64,000 nt of DNA, taken from the NCBI RefSeq assembly GCF_037977235.1, contig NZ_CP150276.1, positions 1,302,001 through 1,366,000 of the forward strand. Direction: 5' to 3'. Both the position numbers and the translations under genes were made by a program. The DNA is from Paenibacillus sp. FSL K6-0276. Lineage in GTDB: Bacteria; Bacillota; Bacilli; Paenibacillales; Paenibacillaceae. Below are positions 51,156 through 60,456 of the stretch, piece by piece. The first letter of the stretch is position 1, and each line of letters opens with the position of its first letter. The notes beneath the pieces are model-generated. The model saw only the letters and a list, made by a program, of their open reading frames with translations, was not told the origin of the DNA and made no database searches.

Positions 51156-52367
51156 TTAAACAGTTAATTTTTCTGGTTCATGTATGGGGTGACGTCCGCT
51201 TACCGCAAGCATGAATAAGGAAATAATGATGAGTATAAAACAGAGTATAAATGAATACCGGTAACCTACAATACTGGCTAATCCCCCACCAACAAGACTA
51301 CCAATCAGTCTACCAATCGTGGATGAATTAGAGTAGAGTGTGGATGCATACCCAGGCATGCTTGGAAGCAGATCCTGGATGTAGCTAATGCCAATTGCTG
51401 AAATAACGGCAACGAAAACGGCGAGCAGAATTTGGGCTGCAAGCATTTGCCACATCTCACCTGAGAGAATGACAACGAGATAATAAGCGCCACCTAAAAT
51501 AGCCCCACACATCATCAAGATTCGGTTACTGTACTTTGCACTGAGTAGACCGAGCATAATCATAAATGGAATTTCCAGCGCAGCACAAATACTGCTGACT
51601 AGACCGACATCGCTTGTCGTTCCCCCTAGATTGTTTGTAATAAAAAGAGCAGTATTGATGCTGCTCGTCCAGTGAGCTACATACATGAGTATCAGAATCA
51701 GAAAAGGCAGCAGAATATTACGGTTCTGACTGAGCCGGAAAGTTTTTACTTTTACTTCAGTATTACTGGTTTTCAGTTCTGTATTTGATTTGAGAAATAG
51801 GAAAACCAGTAAGGCAACAAGCAGGAACACTCCGATCGTACCCGAGAAAATCCCCTTAAACCCAACAGCAGCGATTAGCAGGGTACCGATTAAAGGACCA
51901 GTAATAAAGCCGAGAGAGAAAGCAGAACGCAAGGTAGAATTAGCAAATGCAGTATCCGTAAAATCGCTCTTATTCACTGCTTCTCTAGCAATGGCGAACA
52001 ATTGAGGCATCCCTGGTGCACCGAGGGCGGTGAACACAATCATGTAGATGAACAAGATCGTAAAGTCCTGAATGAGCAAGTAACCGCTATAAGCCAGAGC
52101 ATTACAGAGCGTGGCAACAAGGTAAATGTTTTTTCGATTCAAGCCGAGGTCAGAGCGTCTTCCGATTAGCGTACTGATCCATATCCCAGCAATTAATGTG
52201 GTGGCTAGAAAAATACCAAACATCCCGACAGATACGCCAAGCTGTTCCGTGAAATAAATGGATAAGAAGGGTGCGCTGAGTGAAATCCCCATTCCCTGCA
52301 GTAACATACATAAAAAGAGTAAGGCATAAGAGGGAATTGAAAATAGTGCAGTAAGTCTTTTAATCAT
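51156..52367 (-). CDS. MFS efflux transporter (SetA-like)
   Basis: A 403-residue major facilitator superfamily protein with 12 predicted TM helices. The loop-2 signature ISTLIGRRSDLGLNRK (about 65-80) and TLRSAFSLGFITGPLIGTLL (about 144-163) match the sugar-efflux (SetA-like) group. Likely exports a sugar or drug across the membrane. Divergent from the next plus-strand genes. Confidence 0.85.
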   Translation of the reverse strand: MIKRLTALFSIPSYALLFLCMLLQGMGISLSAPFLSIYFTEQLGVSVGMFGIFLATTLIAGIWISTLIGRRSDLGLNRKNIYLVATLCNALAYSGYLLIQDFTILFIYMIVFTALGAPGMPQLFAIAREAVNKSDFTDTAFANSTLRSAFSLGFITGPLIGTLLIAAVGFKGIFSGTIGVFLLVALLVFLFLKSNTELKTSNTEVKVKTFRLSQNRNILLPFLILILMYVAHWTSSINTALFITNNLGGTTSDVGLVSSICAALEIPFMIMLGLLSAKYSNRILMMCGAILGGAYYLVVILSGEMWQMLAAQILLAVFVAVISAIGISYIQDLLPSMPGYASTLYSNSSTIGRLIGSLVGGGLASIVGYRYSFILCFILIIISLFMLAVSGRHPIHEPEKLTV

Positions 52368-52508
52368 GTTGTGAAGTTACTCCTCTATATTTGTTAAGAT
52401 AGTCAAACTGGTTATAGTATACATGAAAAAGACAACAACAATATATATGCGATTTATCTAGAAACCTCAACGATTTGGCTTAAACTGTGACTTTTCTATG
52501 TTATAAGG

Positions 52509-52551
52509 GGGACATCATTCGGGCAAATCTCAGCCTTTTGATGTCCCTTTT
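52509..52551 (+). promoter_or_regulatory. Leader hairpin in the gap before the GNAT/ABC pair
   Basis: GGGACATCA (52509-52517) pairs with TGATGTCCC (52539-52547), followed by TTTTG. TTGGCT (52474-52479) and TATGTT (52496-52501) about 16 bases apart may be its promoter. Since the next gene is plus-strand and the previous is minus-strand, the hairpin cannot end either upstream gene, so it may be an attenuator of the GNAT-ABC pair. The rest of the 300-base gap is AT-rich with one TATAAT at 52595-52600. Confidence 0.4.
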
Positions 52552-52668
52552 GTGATATCTATTGCATTCGGTATTCAGAAGCATGTTTATACTTTATAAT
52601 CAGAAAGGATTACCGTATTATATTTACAAATATAGAATAATTATCAACGATAGGAAGGGGAGTACCGA

Positions 52669-53250
52669 GTGGCTAATCCTATGGATCCGATCCTGATTGA
52701 ATTTCCTGAGAGCTTTGAGACCGAGCGTCTGCACATTCGCGCCCCTTTGTGGGGGGATGGAGTAAGTATGAATATGGCTATAGGTGAGAGTTTAGAGGAA
52801 TTGAAACCTTGGATGCCTTTTGCTCAAACGTTTCCGACTTTGGATGAATCCGAGAAATTCACACGTGAGGCCAGACTGGATTTTTTAAAACGTAATCAGC
52901 TGCATATGCGAATTTTTAATAAGGCTACGGGGAGTTTTATCGGTTGCAGTGGCCTACATCGTATTAACTGGGAACTACGAAATTTTGAAATTGGGTATTG
53001 GATCCGAAGCTCCTGCGCGGGCAATGGTTATATGACCGAAGCGGTGAATGGAATCACCGATTTTGCTATAAGGGAATTAGAAGCCAATCGCATCGAGATT
53101 CGGTGTAGTGCACGAAATATCAAAAGTGCTGCAGTTGCTGAACGCGCAGGGTATACACTAGAGGGCATCTTACGCAGAGAGCGCCTTGGACTAGATGGGG
53201 AAATGCATGACAGCAAGCTATTTGCTAAGGTTAAAGGCGTGGAATTTTAG
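52669..53250 (+). CDS. GNAT acetyltransferase, RimJ/RimL-like
   Basis: A 193-residue protein of the RimJ/RimL group: FETERLHIRAPLWGDGVSMNMAI near the N-terminus, LRNFEIGYWIRSSCAGNGYMTEAVNGITDFAIREL (acetyl-CoA loop) and ARNIKSAAVAERAGYTLEGILRRE. Acts on a protein N-terminus or a small molecule. It begins at GTG 52669 after AGGAAGGGGAG and is 17 bases upstream of the ABC exporter gene, so they are probably cotranscribed. Confidence 0.9.
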   Translation: MANPMDPILIEFPESFETERLHIRAPLWGDGVSMNMAIGESLEELKPWMPFAQTFPTLDESEKFTREARLDFLKRNQLHMRIFNKATGSFIGCSGLHRINWELRNFEIGYWIRSSCAGNGYMTEAVNGITDFAIRELEANRIEIRCSARNIKSAAVAERAGYTLEGILRRERLGLDGEMHDSKLFAKVKGVEF

Positions 53251-53267
53251 GGGAGAGGGCTGATTTT

Positions 53268-55067
53268 TTGAAGCAGAAAGGTGTTTTCTCAAGATTAAGT
53301 ACATACATGTTAAGGCATAAGCTCTTATATACGGTTTTATTATTTACGACTTTATTTGGGATTGTTCTAGATTTAACGATTGCTTGGCTACTCTCAGTAA
53401 TTACGGATGCGGCGGTTAGACTCGATGTGAAAGCATTTAAAGGGCTGGTTATATTCGGATTAATTTACTTATTAGTGAGTGCAATCAACGGTTACATCGA
53501 TCGATATCTCAAAAATAAAATCTCAGCCAAAATCAGAAATGAGCTACGGCTAGATATGATGCGACATGCTTTAGCTCTTCCTCAGTCTTATTTTGACCGT
53601 AATCACTCCGGGGATTTGTTGTCCCGCTTTACTAATGATAATCAATCTGTGGGTAATGCTACCGGCGAGGTAATGATTGATCTGATCCGTAACCCTTTGC
53701 TTGCCCTCGCGGCTTTTGGTTATTTGCTCTATATTAACTGGCTACTGGCATTGATCTGTTTTGCAATGGGGCCTTTGATGTTCCTTACGGGAAAAATCTT
53801 TGGTTCAGCGATGCGTGAGAACAGTGTGAGGATTCAGAATAATATGAGCAAGATTACTTCCTTTTTGCATGACATTCTAGGCAGTAGTATGGTGTTTAAA
53901 TCTTTTAGTATCGAACGCAGACTAATGAAGCAGTATACGGAACATAGTGAGAATATTACTTCCGAAGAATTAAAAAGGGGAAGAATTGAGGGAGCTACTG
54001 GCTCATTCTCCTCTTTTTTGGGAAACTTCACGTTTCTTCTGGCGCTGGTCGTTGCTGGTTATTTTGTGGCCAAAGGATCCCTTGAGGTCGGTGCGATGAT
54101 TGCTTTCATCCAGCTCATGAATTATCTAGTGATGCCGTTCTCGGCCTTGCCAGGACTGATCAATTCGATGCAGCAATCACTTGGGGCGGCGGGACGGATC
54201 TTTGAAGTGCTGGACAGTCCTGTGGAAGTGGAGGCTCTACCCGAAGTAGATATGAAGCAGCCTGAATTTGAGCGTATGGTCATGTCCTCGGTGTCCTTCT
54301 CTTATCCGGGAGCAGAGAAACACAGCTTGAACAAGATCAGCTTAGAGCTTCACAAAGGGGCTCAAATGGCGATTGTGGGACCGAGTGGTGGAGGGAAATC
54401 CACACTTTTTAAGGTATTGCTTGGGTTATATGAACCTGATGAGGGTGAAGTATTTATAAATAATGAGAAGATAAGCGAAATGAGTCTAGCTAAGCTTAGA
54501 AGTCACTTTGCTTATGTACCGCAAGAGTCCGGGCTGTATACGGGAAGTATCCGTGATAATATTCGGAATGGAAATCCAGATGCAGATGAGCATGAAATTC
54601 TGGAAGCTTTGCGACAAGCGAACGCATATGATTTTGTAATGGAGCTGCCGGAGGGCCTCGATACAGATATCGGTGAGGAGGGTTCACGCCTGTCCGGTGG
54701 ACAACGCCAGCGACTATCAATTGCAAGAGCAATTCTTAGGAACTCTCCAATTTTGCTACTGGATGAAGCTACTGCTGCGCTCGATAATGAATCGGAGAAG
54801 CTGGTGCAGCAAGCGATTCGTAAATTAATGGGAGACAAAACCACACTCGTTATCGCTCACCGTCTATCAACGATTCAGAACGCTGATGTCATTCTAGTGA
54901 TGGAGAACAGTGAAATTGTAGAGAGTGGTACCCACGAGGAGCTGCTTGCGGCGGAAGGAAGATATCATGATTTGTACTATTCTCAGCTGGAAGAGGAAGA
55001 AGCTGTGGGGAGTGAGCAAGAGCTAATGGAGCTTGCTTCTACAGGAGTCCCGAGCATACTGAAATAA
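53268..55067 (+). CDS. ABC exporter, fused permease/ATPase (BmrA/MsbA-like)
   Basis: A 599-residue half-transporter. The N-terminal permease (about 15-310) has six TM helices. The ATPase has Walker A GPSGGGKST (about 369-377), Q-loop VPQESGLY, signature LSGGQRQRLSIARAIL, Walker B ILLLDEATAALD and switch His VIAHRLST. It works as a homodimer or with a partner, exporting drugs, lipids or peptides. TTG 53268 follows GGGGAGAGGG. A terminator hairpin at 55069-55115 ends the unit. Confidence 0.92.
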   Translation: MKQKGVFSRLSTYMLRHKLLYTVLLFTTLFGIVLDLTIAWLLSVITDAAVRLDVKAFKGLVIFGLIYLLVSAINGYIDRYLKNKISAKIRNELRLDMMRHALALPQSYFDRNHSGDLLSRFTNDNQSVGNATGEVMIDLIRNPLLALAAFGYLLYINWLLALICFAMGPLMFLTGKIFGSAMRENSVRIQNNMSKITSFLHDILGSSMVFKSFSIERRLMKQYTEHSENITSEELKRGRIEGATGSFSSFLGNFTFLLALVVAGYFVAKGSLEVGAMIAFIQLMNYLVMPFSALPGLINSMQQSLGAAGRIFEVLDSPVEVEALPEVDMKQPEFERMVMSSVSFSYPGAEKHSLNKISLELHKGAQMAIVGPSGGGKSTLFKVLLGLYEPDEGEVFINNEKISEMSLAKLRSHFAYVPQESGLYTGSIRDNIRNGNPDADEHEILEALRQANAYDFVMELPEGLDTDIGEEGSRLSGGQRQRLSIARAILRNSPILLLDEATAALDNESEKLVQQAIRKLMGDKTTLVIAHRLSTIQNADVILVMENSEIVESGTHEELLAAEGRYHDLYYSQLEEEEAVGSEQELMELASTGVPSILK

Positions 55068-55068
55068 C

Positions 55069-55115
55069 AAAAGGGTGCTGCAACGTCATAAAATATGGCG
55101 TAGCAGCACCCTTTT
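55069..55115. terminator. Terminator after the ABC exporter gene
   Basis: AAAAGGGTGCTGC (55069-55081) pairs with GCAGCACCCTTTT (55103-55115), with an inner CGTCAT/ATGGCG extension. A-run and T-run on both sides allow it to act in either direction. Confidence 0.85.
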
Positions 55116-55132
55116 GCTTAAGGAAGTATATC

Positions 55133-55348
55133 TATATAAGCTGAATAAAAGAAAAATCACAAAAAGCAAGAAGGATCGGAGGGGAATTTTGGAACTGTAG
55201 GAGCGTTAGCGACCGCCTTTGTCCCCGGATTTCCACCGCGAAGAGCGGTAACAATCAAGAAATCTGGGGACAACAGCGGCCGGAAGTCCAAATATTCTCC
55301 GTAGTGACTCCTGAGCTTATTGTTATAATCTTAAGTTCAGCCGATATA
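55133..55348. repeat. Structured MITE-like repeat, copy B
   Basis: Imperfect terminal inverted repeats (TATATAAGCTGAA at the left, TTCAGCCGATATA at the right) and a core that matches copy A (42456-42638). The inner arm TTGTCCCCGGATTT (55219-55232) pairs with AAATCTGGGGACAA (55260-55273); the inner hairpin is ACCGC-GAAGA-GCGGT (55235-55249), and CAATCAAGAAAT, ACAGCG, CGGAAG and CCAAA are shared with copy A. It fills the gap between the ABC exporter and the Cof-type phosphatase genes and ends next to the latter's stop codon. Confidence 0.75.
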
Positions 55349-55349
55349 G

Positions 55350-56153
55350 TTAGTTCACTTTATTGAGAATGAATTTATCAATCGCGTATTTCACGCCATC
55401 TTCATTGTTGCTTAGGGTCACGAAATCAGCAATTTCTTTCAGCGCAGGAATAGCGTTAGCCATAGCAACGCCAAGACCAGCAGCCTCGAGCATCTCATGG
55501 TCGTTCCAAGAGTCACCCATAGCCATAGTCTCGGAGAGATCACAACCAAAATGATTGGCTAGGAATTCAAGCGCAATTCCCTTGGTTCCTTCATGATGCA
55601 TGATTTCTAGGAATTGTGGTTTAGATTTGGTAATATGCACGGAATCGCCGAGCAGTTCACGCAGAATTGGAGCCAGCTCATCCAAGAATGCAGGATCATC
55701 GATAATCAGCATTTTTGGTGTTTTTTGAGGAACAAGCTTCTCCCAGTCTGGTTCAATATAGTATGGCGTTTTGTTCAGGTCCGTATAGTCTTTGATTTTT
55801 TGATTGTCCTCACGGGCATACAGCTTGTCGTCAATGTAAGTTTGCAAATGCAGATCATGCTCCACGCAGTAAGTGAATAGCTTGTGTACCGCATCTTGTG
55901 GCACGTAACGCTCATAAAGCACTTTTTCATCGAGCAGATTCTTAACGAGTGCGCCTTGGTAAGTGATGATAGGTACGTTCAGTCCGGTTTGACGGGCAAT
56001 GGCTTGAGCGGAAGCATAAGCTCGGCCTGTAGCGAGGGTTACAACAACGCCAGCGGCAACAGCCTCTTCAAGCGCAGTTTGGGTAGCTGGTGTTACTTCC
56101 TTGTCATCGTTAATTAGAGTGTCATCAATATCAATCGCGATCAATTTGTACAT
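55350..56153 (-). CDS. Cof-type HAD-IIB phosphatase (YidA-like)
   Basis: A 267-residue HAD hydrolase: N-terminal IDIDDTLINDD (catalytic Asp pair), LATGRAYASAQ (motif II), a C2-type cap in the middle and MAMGDSWNDHEMLEAAGLGVAMANA (motifs III/IV). Family members dephosphorylate small sugar phosphates, flavins or other metabolites. Substrate is not predictable. It lies 12 bases from the EamA gene on the same strand. Confidence 0.92.
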   Translation of the reverse strand: MYKLIAIDIDDTLINDDKEVTPATQTALEEAVAAGVVVTLATGRAYASAQAIARQTGLNVPIITYQGALVKNLLDEKVLYERYVPQDAVHKLFTYCVEHDLHLQTYIDDKLYAREDNQKIKDYTDLNKTPYYIEPDWEKLVPQKTPKMLIIDDPAFLDELAPILRELLGDSVHITKSKPQFLEIMHHEGTKGIALEFLANHFGCDLSETMAMGDSWNDHEMLEAAGLGVAMANAIPALKEIADFVTLSNNEDGVKYAIDKFILNKVN

Positions 56154-56165
56154 TTGTCTCTCTCC

Positions 56166-57113
56166 TTATCTCTTTCTAAATAAATGTAATTTTGAAAAAT
56201 AACTCTTCTTATGTTGATTCTGACCCGGTTCCGGACTCAGCTCTGCCATAAGCATAGCTCCCAGAATACAAACACAACCGAGCAGAGCGGACATACCAAG
56301 TGTTTCCCCACCAAAGGCTAAGCCTGTCAGAACAGCGAATACGGGTTCTGTGGCATAAATAATAGCTACCCGGGAAGGCGTAGTGTACTTCTGGCAGGCG
56401 GTTTGAATCCAGAAGGCAAAAGCACTGGTAGGACCAATAGAGATTAAGAGTGCCCAGAGCACATCCGGGTCCTTGATAAGCTCTGCGCTGTGTGCCAGCG
56501 GTGCAGCTCCTTCAAAGATAAGCGATGCGACAATGCTGAACAGTCCAACGAAGGCGAGCTGCAAGGTTGCCAGCGGCAATGCCGGATAATGAGGTGCATA
56601 AACGCCAGTATATGCGACTTGTAGCGCAAAAGCTATGGCGCAGAGCAGGATCAAAGCATCGCCTTTATTCAGGGACAAAGCAGAGCCTGTGAAGGTCAGC
56701 AGGTAAAGACCTACTGCGGCAAGCGCCGCACTGAACCAGGTGTAACGTGAAATGGCATGCCCCAGTAGCGCCAGAGATAGAAAGGGAACCAATACGACCG
56801 ATAGACCGGTAATAAACCCGGTATTGGAGGTGGTTGTATATAGAAGTCCCATGGTCTGGAAACCATAGCCCATAAACAAAAAAAGGCCTAGCAGCAGAGA
56901 ATCGCGTACCATGCGGAAACTTAACTGTTTCCACTCCTTGCGGTTAAAAATAACAGTGATTAGAGCCAGCAACAGGGCAGCACCCGTAAAGCGGATGCAA
57001 TTAAACGCGAGCGGTGGTAGCACCTTGACAGCATTTTGAACAATCAGAAAGGTACATCCCCACATCATCGCCACGAGTAGCAGACTAAAATCGGCCATCC
57101 GGGAACGCTTCAC
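56166..57113 (-). CDS. EamA/DMT family transporter
   Basis: A 315-residue protein with about ten TM helices in two EamA repeats (about 10-140 and 150-290), with MWGCTFLIVQNAVK and TEPVFAVLTGLAFGGETLG typical of the family. The likely role is export of amino acids or other metabolites. The C-terminal 25 residues are basic and cytoplasmic. It is upstream of and probably cotranscribed with the phosphatase gene. Confidence 0.88.
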   Translation of the reverse strand: MKRSRMADFSLLLVAMMWGCTFLIVQNAVKVLPPLAFNCIRFTGAALLLALITVIFNRKEWKQLSFRMVRDSLLLGLFLFMGYGFQTMGLLYTTTSNTGFITGLSVVLVPFLSLALLGHAISRYTWFSAALAAVGLYLLTFTGSALSLNKGDALILLCAIAFALQVAYTGVYAPHYPALPLATLQLAFVGLFSIVASLIFEGAAPLAHSAELIKDPDVLWALLISIGPTSAFAFWIQTACQKYTTPSRVAIIYATEPVFAVLTGLAFGGETLGMSALLGCVCILGAMLMAELSPEPGQNQHKKSYFSKLHLFRKR

Positions 57114-57342
57114 TTCTTAGGTCATCCTCTCTTCGGCAGATGCCGTTCTTGTAAGAACGACAAGGTCAAGTTGTCCAAATTGTATCGTATATTCATGGGG
57201 AGGACAAGATAGAAATCGCTCAAAGGCTTATATTTAAAGGGATTTAGGGGATTAGGCTAGACAAAAAAACAGCGTCTTGGTATACTTCGATAACCGTACA
57301 TTTGTTCTTGTTTTTCGCATCTTAGAAAGGAGCGGTTTCACC

Positions 57343-58056
57343 ATGATGGGCAGATCCCATTTAATAATCAGCACTGGGGTTACCCTATCTGTAATGAGTT
57401 TGATGACACATGAGATTACGATTCCAGTTATTGCGGTCGCAGCATTAAGCTCCTTGCTGCCTGATATTGATGAACCGAATTCGCTGCTCGTGCGCAAGGC
57501 GATTCCAGAATTTCTATTAAGAGTGCTGCAAATTGCTTTGATAGGCGCGGCGATCTATCTCTATTTTGCCGGAATCGTGGAACGACCTTGGAATATTGTG
57601 CTGGCACTGCTTGTCGGGAGTGTATCTTTCCTACCTAGTCGAAAGCTGCGCCATTTGGTCATGATTTTGATCGCCATAGCACTCTTTGCCTTCGGGGAAG
57701 CTTATGATCCATGGAACTACATTGCAGCTTGCGTGCTCGTCGTTTCATCGATTGTCCCACACCGTGGCCTGACACATACCTTGTATGGTGTTGCGGGCTG
57801 GAGCGCCTTATTGTATTTTGCCTCTTCCGGTATGAATGATGGTGGCAGTCTATGGATAGCTGGAGGCATGTCGTATGCGCTTCATCTACTGGCAGACTCT
57901 CTTACCCAACGGGGAATTACACCCCTGCCGCCAATACCCTTTAAGTTGCGCCTAAAACTAATGAGTACAGGCACGAAAAAAGGTGGAGCCGTAGAGAACA
58001 TTTGCATCATGCTGACTCTAGCGCTAGTTGTCTATGTATTTATACTTTCTCCTTGA
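57343..58056 (+). CDS. DUF457/YdjM-type membrane-bound metal-dependent hydrolase
   Basis: A 237-residue protein. The N-terminal LSSLLPDIDEPNS (about 41-54) and HRGLTHTL (about 146-153) give the His/Asp metal motif of YdjM/DUF457; about five TM helices surround it. The substrate is unknown; the family includes YfhO- and YdjM-like proteins, some linked to DNA-damage response. ATG 57343 with AAAGGAGCGG upstream was chosen; the frame opens at 57277. Confidence 0.85.
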   Translation: MMGRSHLIISTGVTLSVMSLMTHEITIPVIAVAALSSLLPDIDEPNSLLVRKAIPEFLLRVLQIALIGAAIYLYFAGIVERPWNIVLALLVGSVSFLPSRKLRHLVMILIAIALFAFGEAYDPWNYIAACVLVVSSIVPHRGLTHTLYGVAGWSALLYFASSGMNDGGSLWIAGGMSYALHLLADSLTQRGITPLPPIPFKLRLKLMSTGTKKGGAVENICIMLTLALVVYVFILSP

Positions 58057-58071
58057 ACTAAAGTGAATATG

Positions 58072-58131
58072 AAAGAGGGGCTTGTCTATTCTTTACGCAA
58101 ATCGCGCATAGGATAAGCAAGCCCCTTTATT
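58072..58131. terminator. Convergent terminator between DUF457 gene and lplA
   Basis: AGGGGCTTG (58076-58084) pairs with CAAGCCCC (58118-58125) and the outer AAAG/TTT and inner TCTAT/ATAGGA extend the stem. TTTATTG follows on the plus strand, CCTCTTTC on the minus strand. Confidence 0.65.
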
Positions 58132-58140
58132 GTTGTATAA

Positions 58141-59142
58141 CTATTCCTCTAAGAAAACCAGTCCGATAAAGTCCTCCGGCTCAATACGTCCGAAATAATG
58201 CTTCAAGTCCAGATCTGCTAATGCTTCTCTAACCGCAGTCTCATCATAACGTTTGCCACGAATTGCATTTTCAACATCAACTACGTCACCAACCCCGAAG
58301 AAGTCACCATAGATTTTGATGTCCTTAATGAGGGAATCCTCAATATCCATGCGAATATCAATAATTCCAGCAGGGAATTTTCGCGTGTGTTTGACGTTGC
58401 TTTTTGGCGACAGACCGTAGTTCCAGTCCCAGTTCTGGTAGTGTTCTTTGGAGATTTCGTGGATTTTGACCCAGTCTGCTTCCTGAAGTTTGTACTGAGG
58501 GACCTCGGATGGTTCCATACCAAAGATCGAACGCAGCAGGCCGGAGCGGAACTCTTCAATGGTCATGTCTGTACCTAGTAGTTCTTTGATGTTAGCTACG
58601 CGACTACGTACGGATTTGGTGCTTTTGGATTTGAATTTCTCTGGATTTACTTTCAGTGAGGCTTGTACATCATCCAAATTGAGATCGAACATCAGTGTAC
58701 CATGGCTGAACATGCGTCCGCGTGTGGAGAATTGAGCGTTTCCGGAAATCTTTTGTTCGCCGACTTGAAGATCATTCCGTCCGCTAAGCTCTGCGTTAAC
58801 ACCCATGCTTTGCAAATAGTCGATCACCGGCTGGGTGAATTTCAGAAAGTTATGGAAGGATTGGCCGTCGTCTTTGGTAATAAAGCTGAAGTTCAAGTTT
58901 CCGAGATCGTGATAGACAGCTCCACCGCCAGACAAACGCCGCACAACCTTAATATCATTCTCTTTAACATATTCCTGATTGATTTCTTCAATCGTATTCT
59001 GGTGTTTACCGATGATGATAGATGGACTGTTAATATAAAAAAGCAGGTAACTCTCGTCCATCGGCAAGTGTTTGAGCGCATATTCCTCAATCGCCAAATT
59101 GATGGATGCGTCAGTAATCCCTGTGTTATCAATAAAAAGCAT
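58141..59142 (-). CDS. lplA: Lipoate-protein ligase
   Basis: A 333-residue protein of the BPL/LplA/LipB superfamily: SINLAIEEYALKHLP, IIIGKHQNTIEEINQEYV, VVRRLSGGGAVYHDLGNLNFSFI (lipoyl-AMP binding) and the catalytic lysine region LQVGEQKISGNAQFSTRGRMFSHGTLMFD. The C-terminal ~85 residues form the accessory domain of full-length LplA. It attaches lipoate to the E2 subunits of 2-oxoacid dehydrogenases and GcvH. The frame opens upstream to 59388, but ATG 59142 has GGAGG and matches the family start. Confidence 0.95.
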   Translation of the reverse strand: MLFIDNTGITDASINLAIEEYALKHLPMDESYLLFYINSPSIIIGKHQNTIEEINQEYVKENDIKVVRRLSGGGAVYHDLGNLNFSFITKDDGQSFHNFLKFTQPVIDYLQSMGVNAELSGRNDLQVGEQKISGNAQFSTRGRMFSHGTLMFDLNLDDVQASLKVNPEKFKSKSTKSVRSRVANIKELLGTDMTIEEFRSGLLRSIFGMEPSEVPQYKLQEADWVKIHEISKEHYQNWDWNYGLSPKSNVKHTRKFPAGIIDIRMDIEDSLIKDIKIYGDFFGVGDVVDVENAIRGKRYDETAVREALADLDLKHYFGRIEPEDFIGLVFLEE

Positions 59143-59367
59143 AGTGAATTCCTCCGTTGCAGCAAAATTGATTACAGTTTTCATTTTAAACCAAAAGAGG
59201 TTTTTTAACAAAAGAGATAGCTTCGTAGATATTAATGATGGTTTGAGGCAAGCAGTGATTCGTGTGATTCCTCTGGAGAAGCATTGACGTATTTCCGGCA
59301 AAGACGCAATAATGGTGGCAATGACATACATATCATGCAGGAGAAAGTTGATAGAGGGAGTGTATAT

Positions 59368-60456
59368 ATGCTTGAAAAATACGGCCATGGCGGTGATTTG
59401 CTGACGGCTTCGGAACTCTATGAGGAAGCTGGAGGTACATTCCTCGATTACAGTGCCAACATCAATCCTCTTGGGCCTCCGCCAGCAGTCTTGGAGCTAC
59501 TTAGAACAGCATTGTCTACGGTGGTTGCCTACCCTGACCCTGGACACCGACGCTTCAAAAGCCTGCTAGCGGAGAACCTTGGTATAGATAGTAGTTGGCT
59601 GACCGTAGGTAATGGAGCAGCAGAATCTATGGCATTGTTGCTGCTTGCGATCGCTCCGCAAAAGGTTGGCATCGTAGAACCTTGTTTCTCCGAGTATCGG
59701 CAGCTATCTGTGCAATTCGGCGCAGAAGTATTATCGGTTCAGGGGACAAGGGAGCAGCGCTTCCGAGCTGGAGTGGACGAGATTGCCGAGCTGCTGGAGA
59801 AGGTTGAGCTGCTGTTCCTCGGACAGCCGAACAATCCAAATGGAATCCAGTATGCTGTGGATGAGCTGCGCTGGTTAGCGCAGAAGTCCGAAAGCTGCGG
59901 AACTTATTTGGCTGTGGATGAAGCCTTTATTGATTTTATTCCAGAAGCGGAACGGAATACGCTGCTGCCGGAGCTGGATCAGTTTCCGCATACGATTCTG
60001 GTGCGGTCGATGACGAAGTTTTATGCGATTCCAGGACTGCGTCTCGGGTTTGCGATTTCGCATCCGGAGCTGGCGAAAGCAATGACCGCAAAGCAGGTCA
60101 CTTGGAGCGTGAACGGCTTGGCGCTACTAGCAGGTGAAGCTTGCCTGGGAAGCGGGCACGAGTATGAACGTCGCACACGCGAGCTGATCGCCACGGAGCG
60201 GGAGCTGCTGCGGCAAGGCCTTATGCAGCTGGGCTGCGATGTGCCGCCGGGCGAAGCGAACTTTCTGCTCTGTGGCCTGCCTTTGCCGTGGAGTGCGGCT
60301 GAGATGCAGACCCGTCTTGGGCACGTCGGTATACTGGTGCGCAGCTGCGCGATGTACCCGGGTCTTGGGGTGGAGCATATCCGGGTTGCCGTCAAGGGAC
60401 ATGAGGATAATGCCCGGCTGCTGATGCGAATAGGGGAAATTCTTGCGGCTAAATGA
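59368..60456 (+). CDS. cobD: Threonine-phosphate decarboxylase (CobD) or HisC-like aminotransferase
   Basis: A 362-residue fold-type I PLP enzyme. The N-terminal YGHGGDLLTASELYEEAG and LDYSANINPLGPP are characteristic of CobD as against HisC. PLP lysine in RSMTKFYAIPGLRLGF. CobD makes (R)-1-amino-2-propanol O-phosphate for the cobalamin lower arm, in agreement with cbiZ, cbiB and the phosphatase downstream. ATG 59368 follows AGAGGGAG. The 3' half is clearly GC-richer than its neighbours. Confidence 0.88.
   Translation: MLEKYGHGGDLLTASELYEEAGGTFLDYSANINPLGPPPAVLELLRTALSTVVAYPDPGHRRFKSLLAENLGIDSSWLTVGNGAAESMALLLLAIAPQKVGIVEPCFSEYRQLSVQFGAEVLSVQGTREQRFRAGVDEIAELLEKVELLFLGQPNNPNGIQYAVDELRWLAQKSESCGTYLAVDEAFIDFIPEAERNTLLPELDQFPHTILVRSMTKFYAIPGLRLGFAISHPELAKAMTAKQVTWSVNGLALLAGEACLGSGHEYERRTRELIATERELLRQGLMQLGCDVPPGEANFLLCGLPLPWSAAEMQTRLGHVGILVRSCAMYPGLGVEHIRVAVKGHEDNARLLMRIGEILAAK

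Noticed and set aside
58663..59208. Plus-strand open frame opposite lplA
   Set aside because: Antisense shadow of the conserved ligase frame, with no family features.
59143..59367. Cobalamin riboswitch before the cobamide cluster
   Set aside because: No B12-box-like GCCACTG or the expected long structured leader was seen in the short region before cobD.
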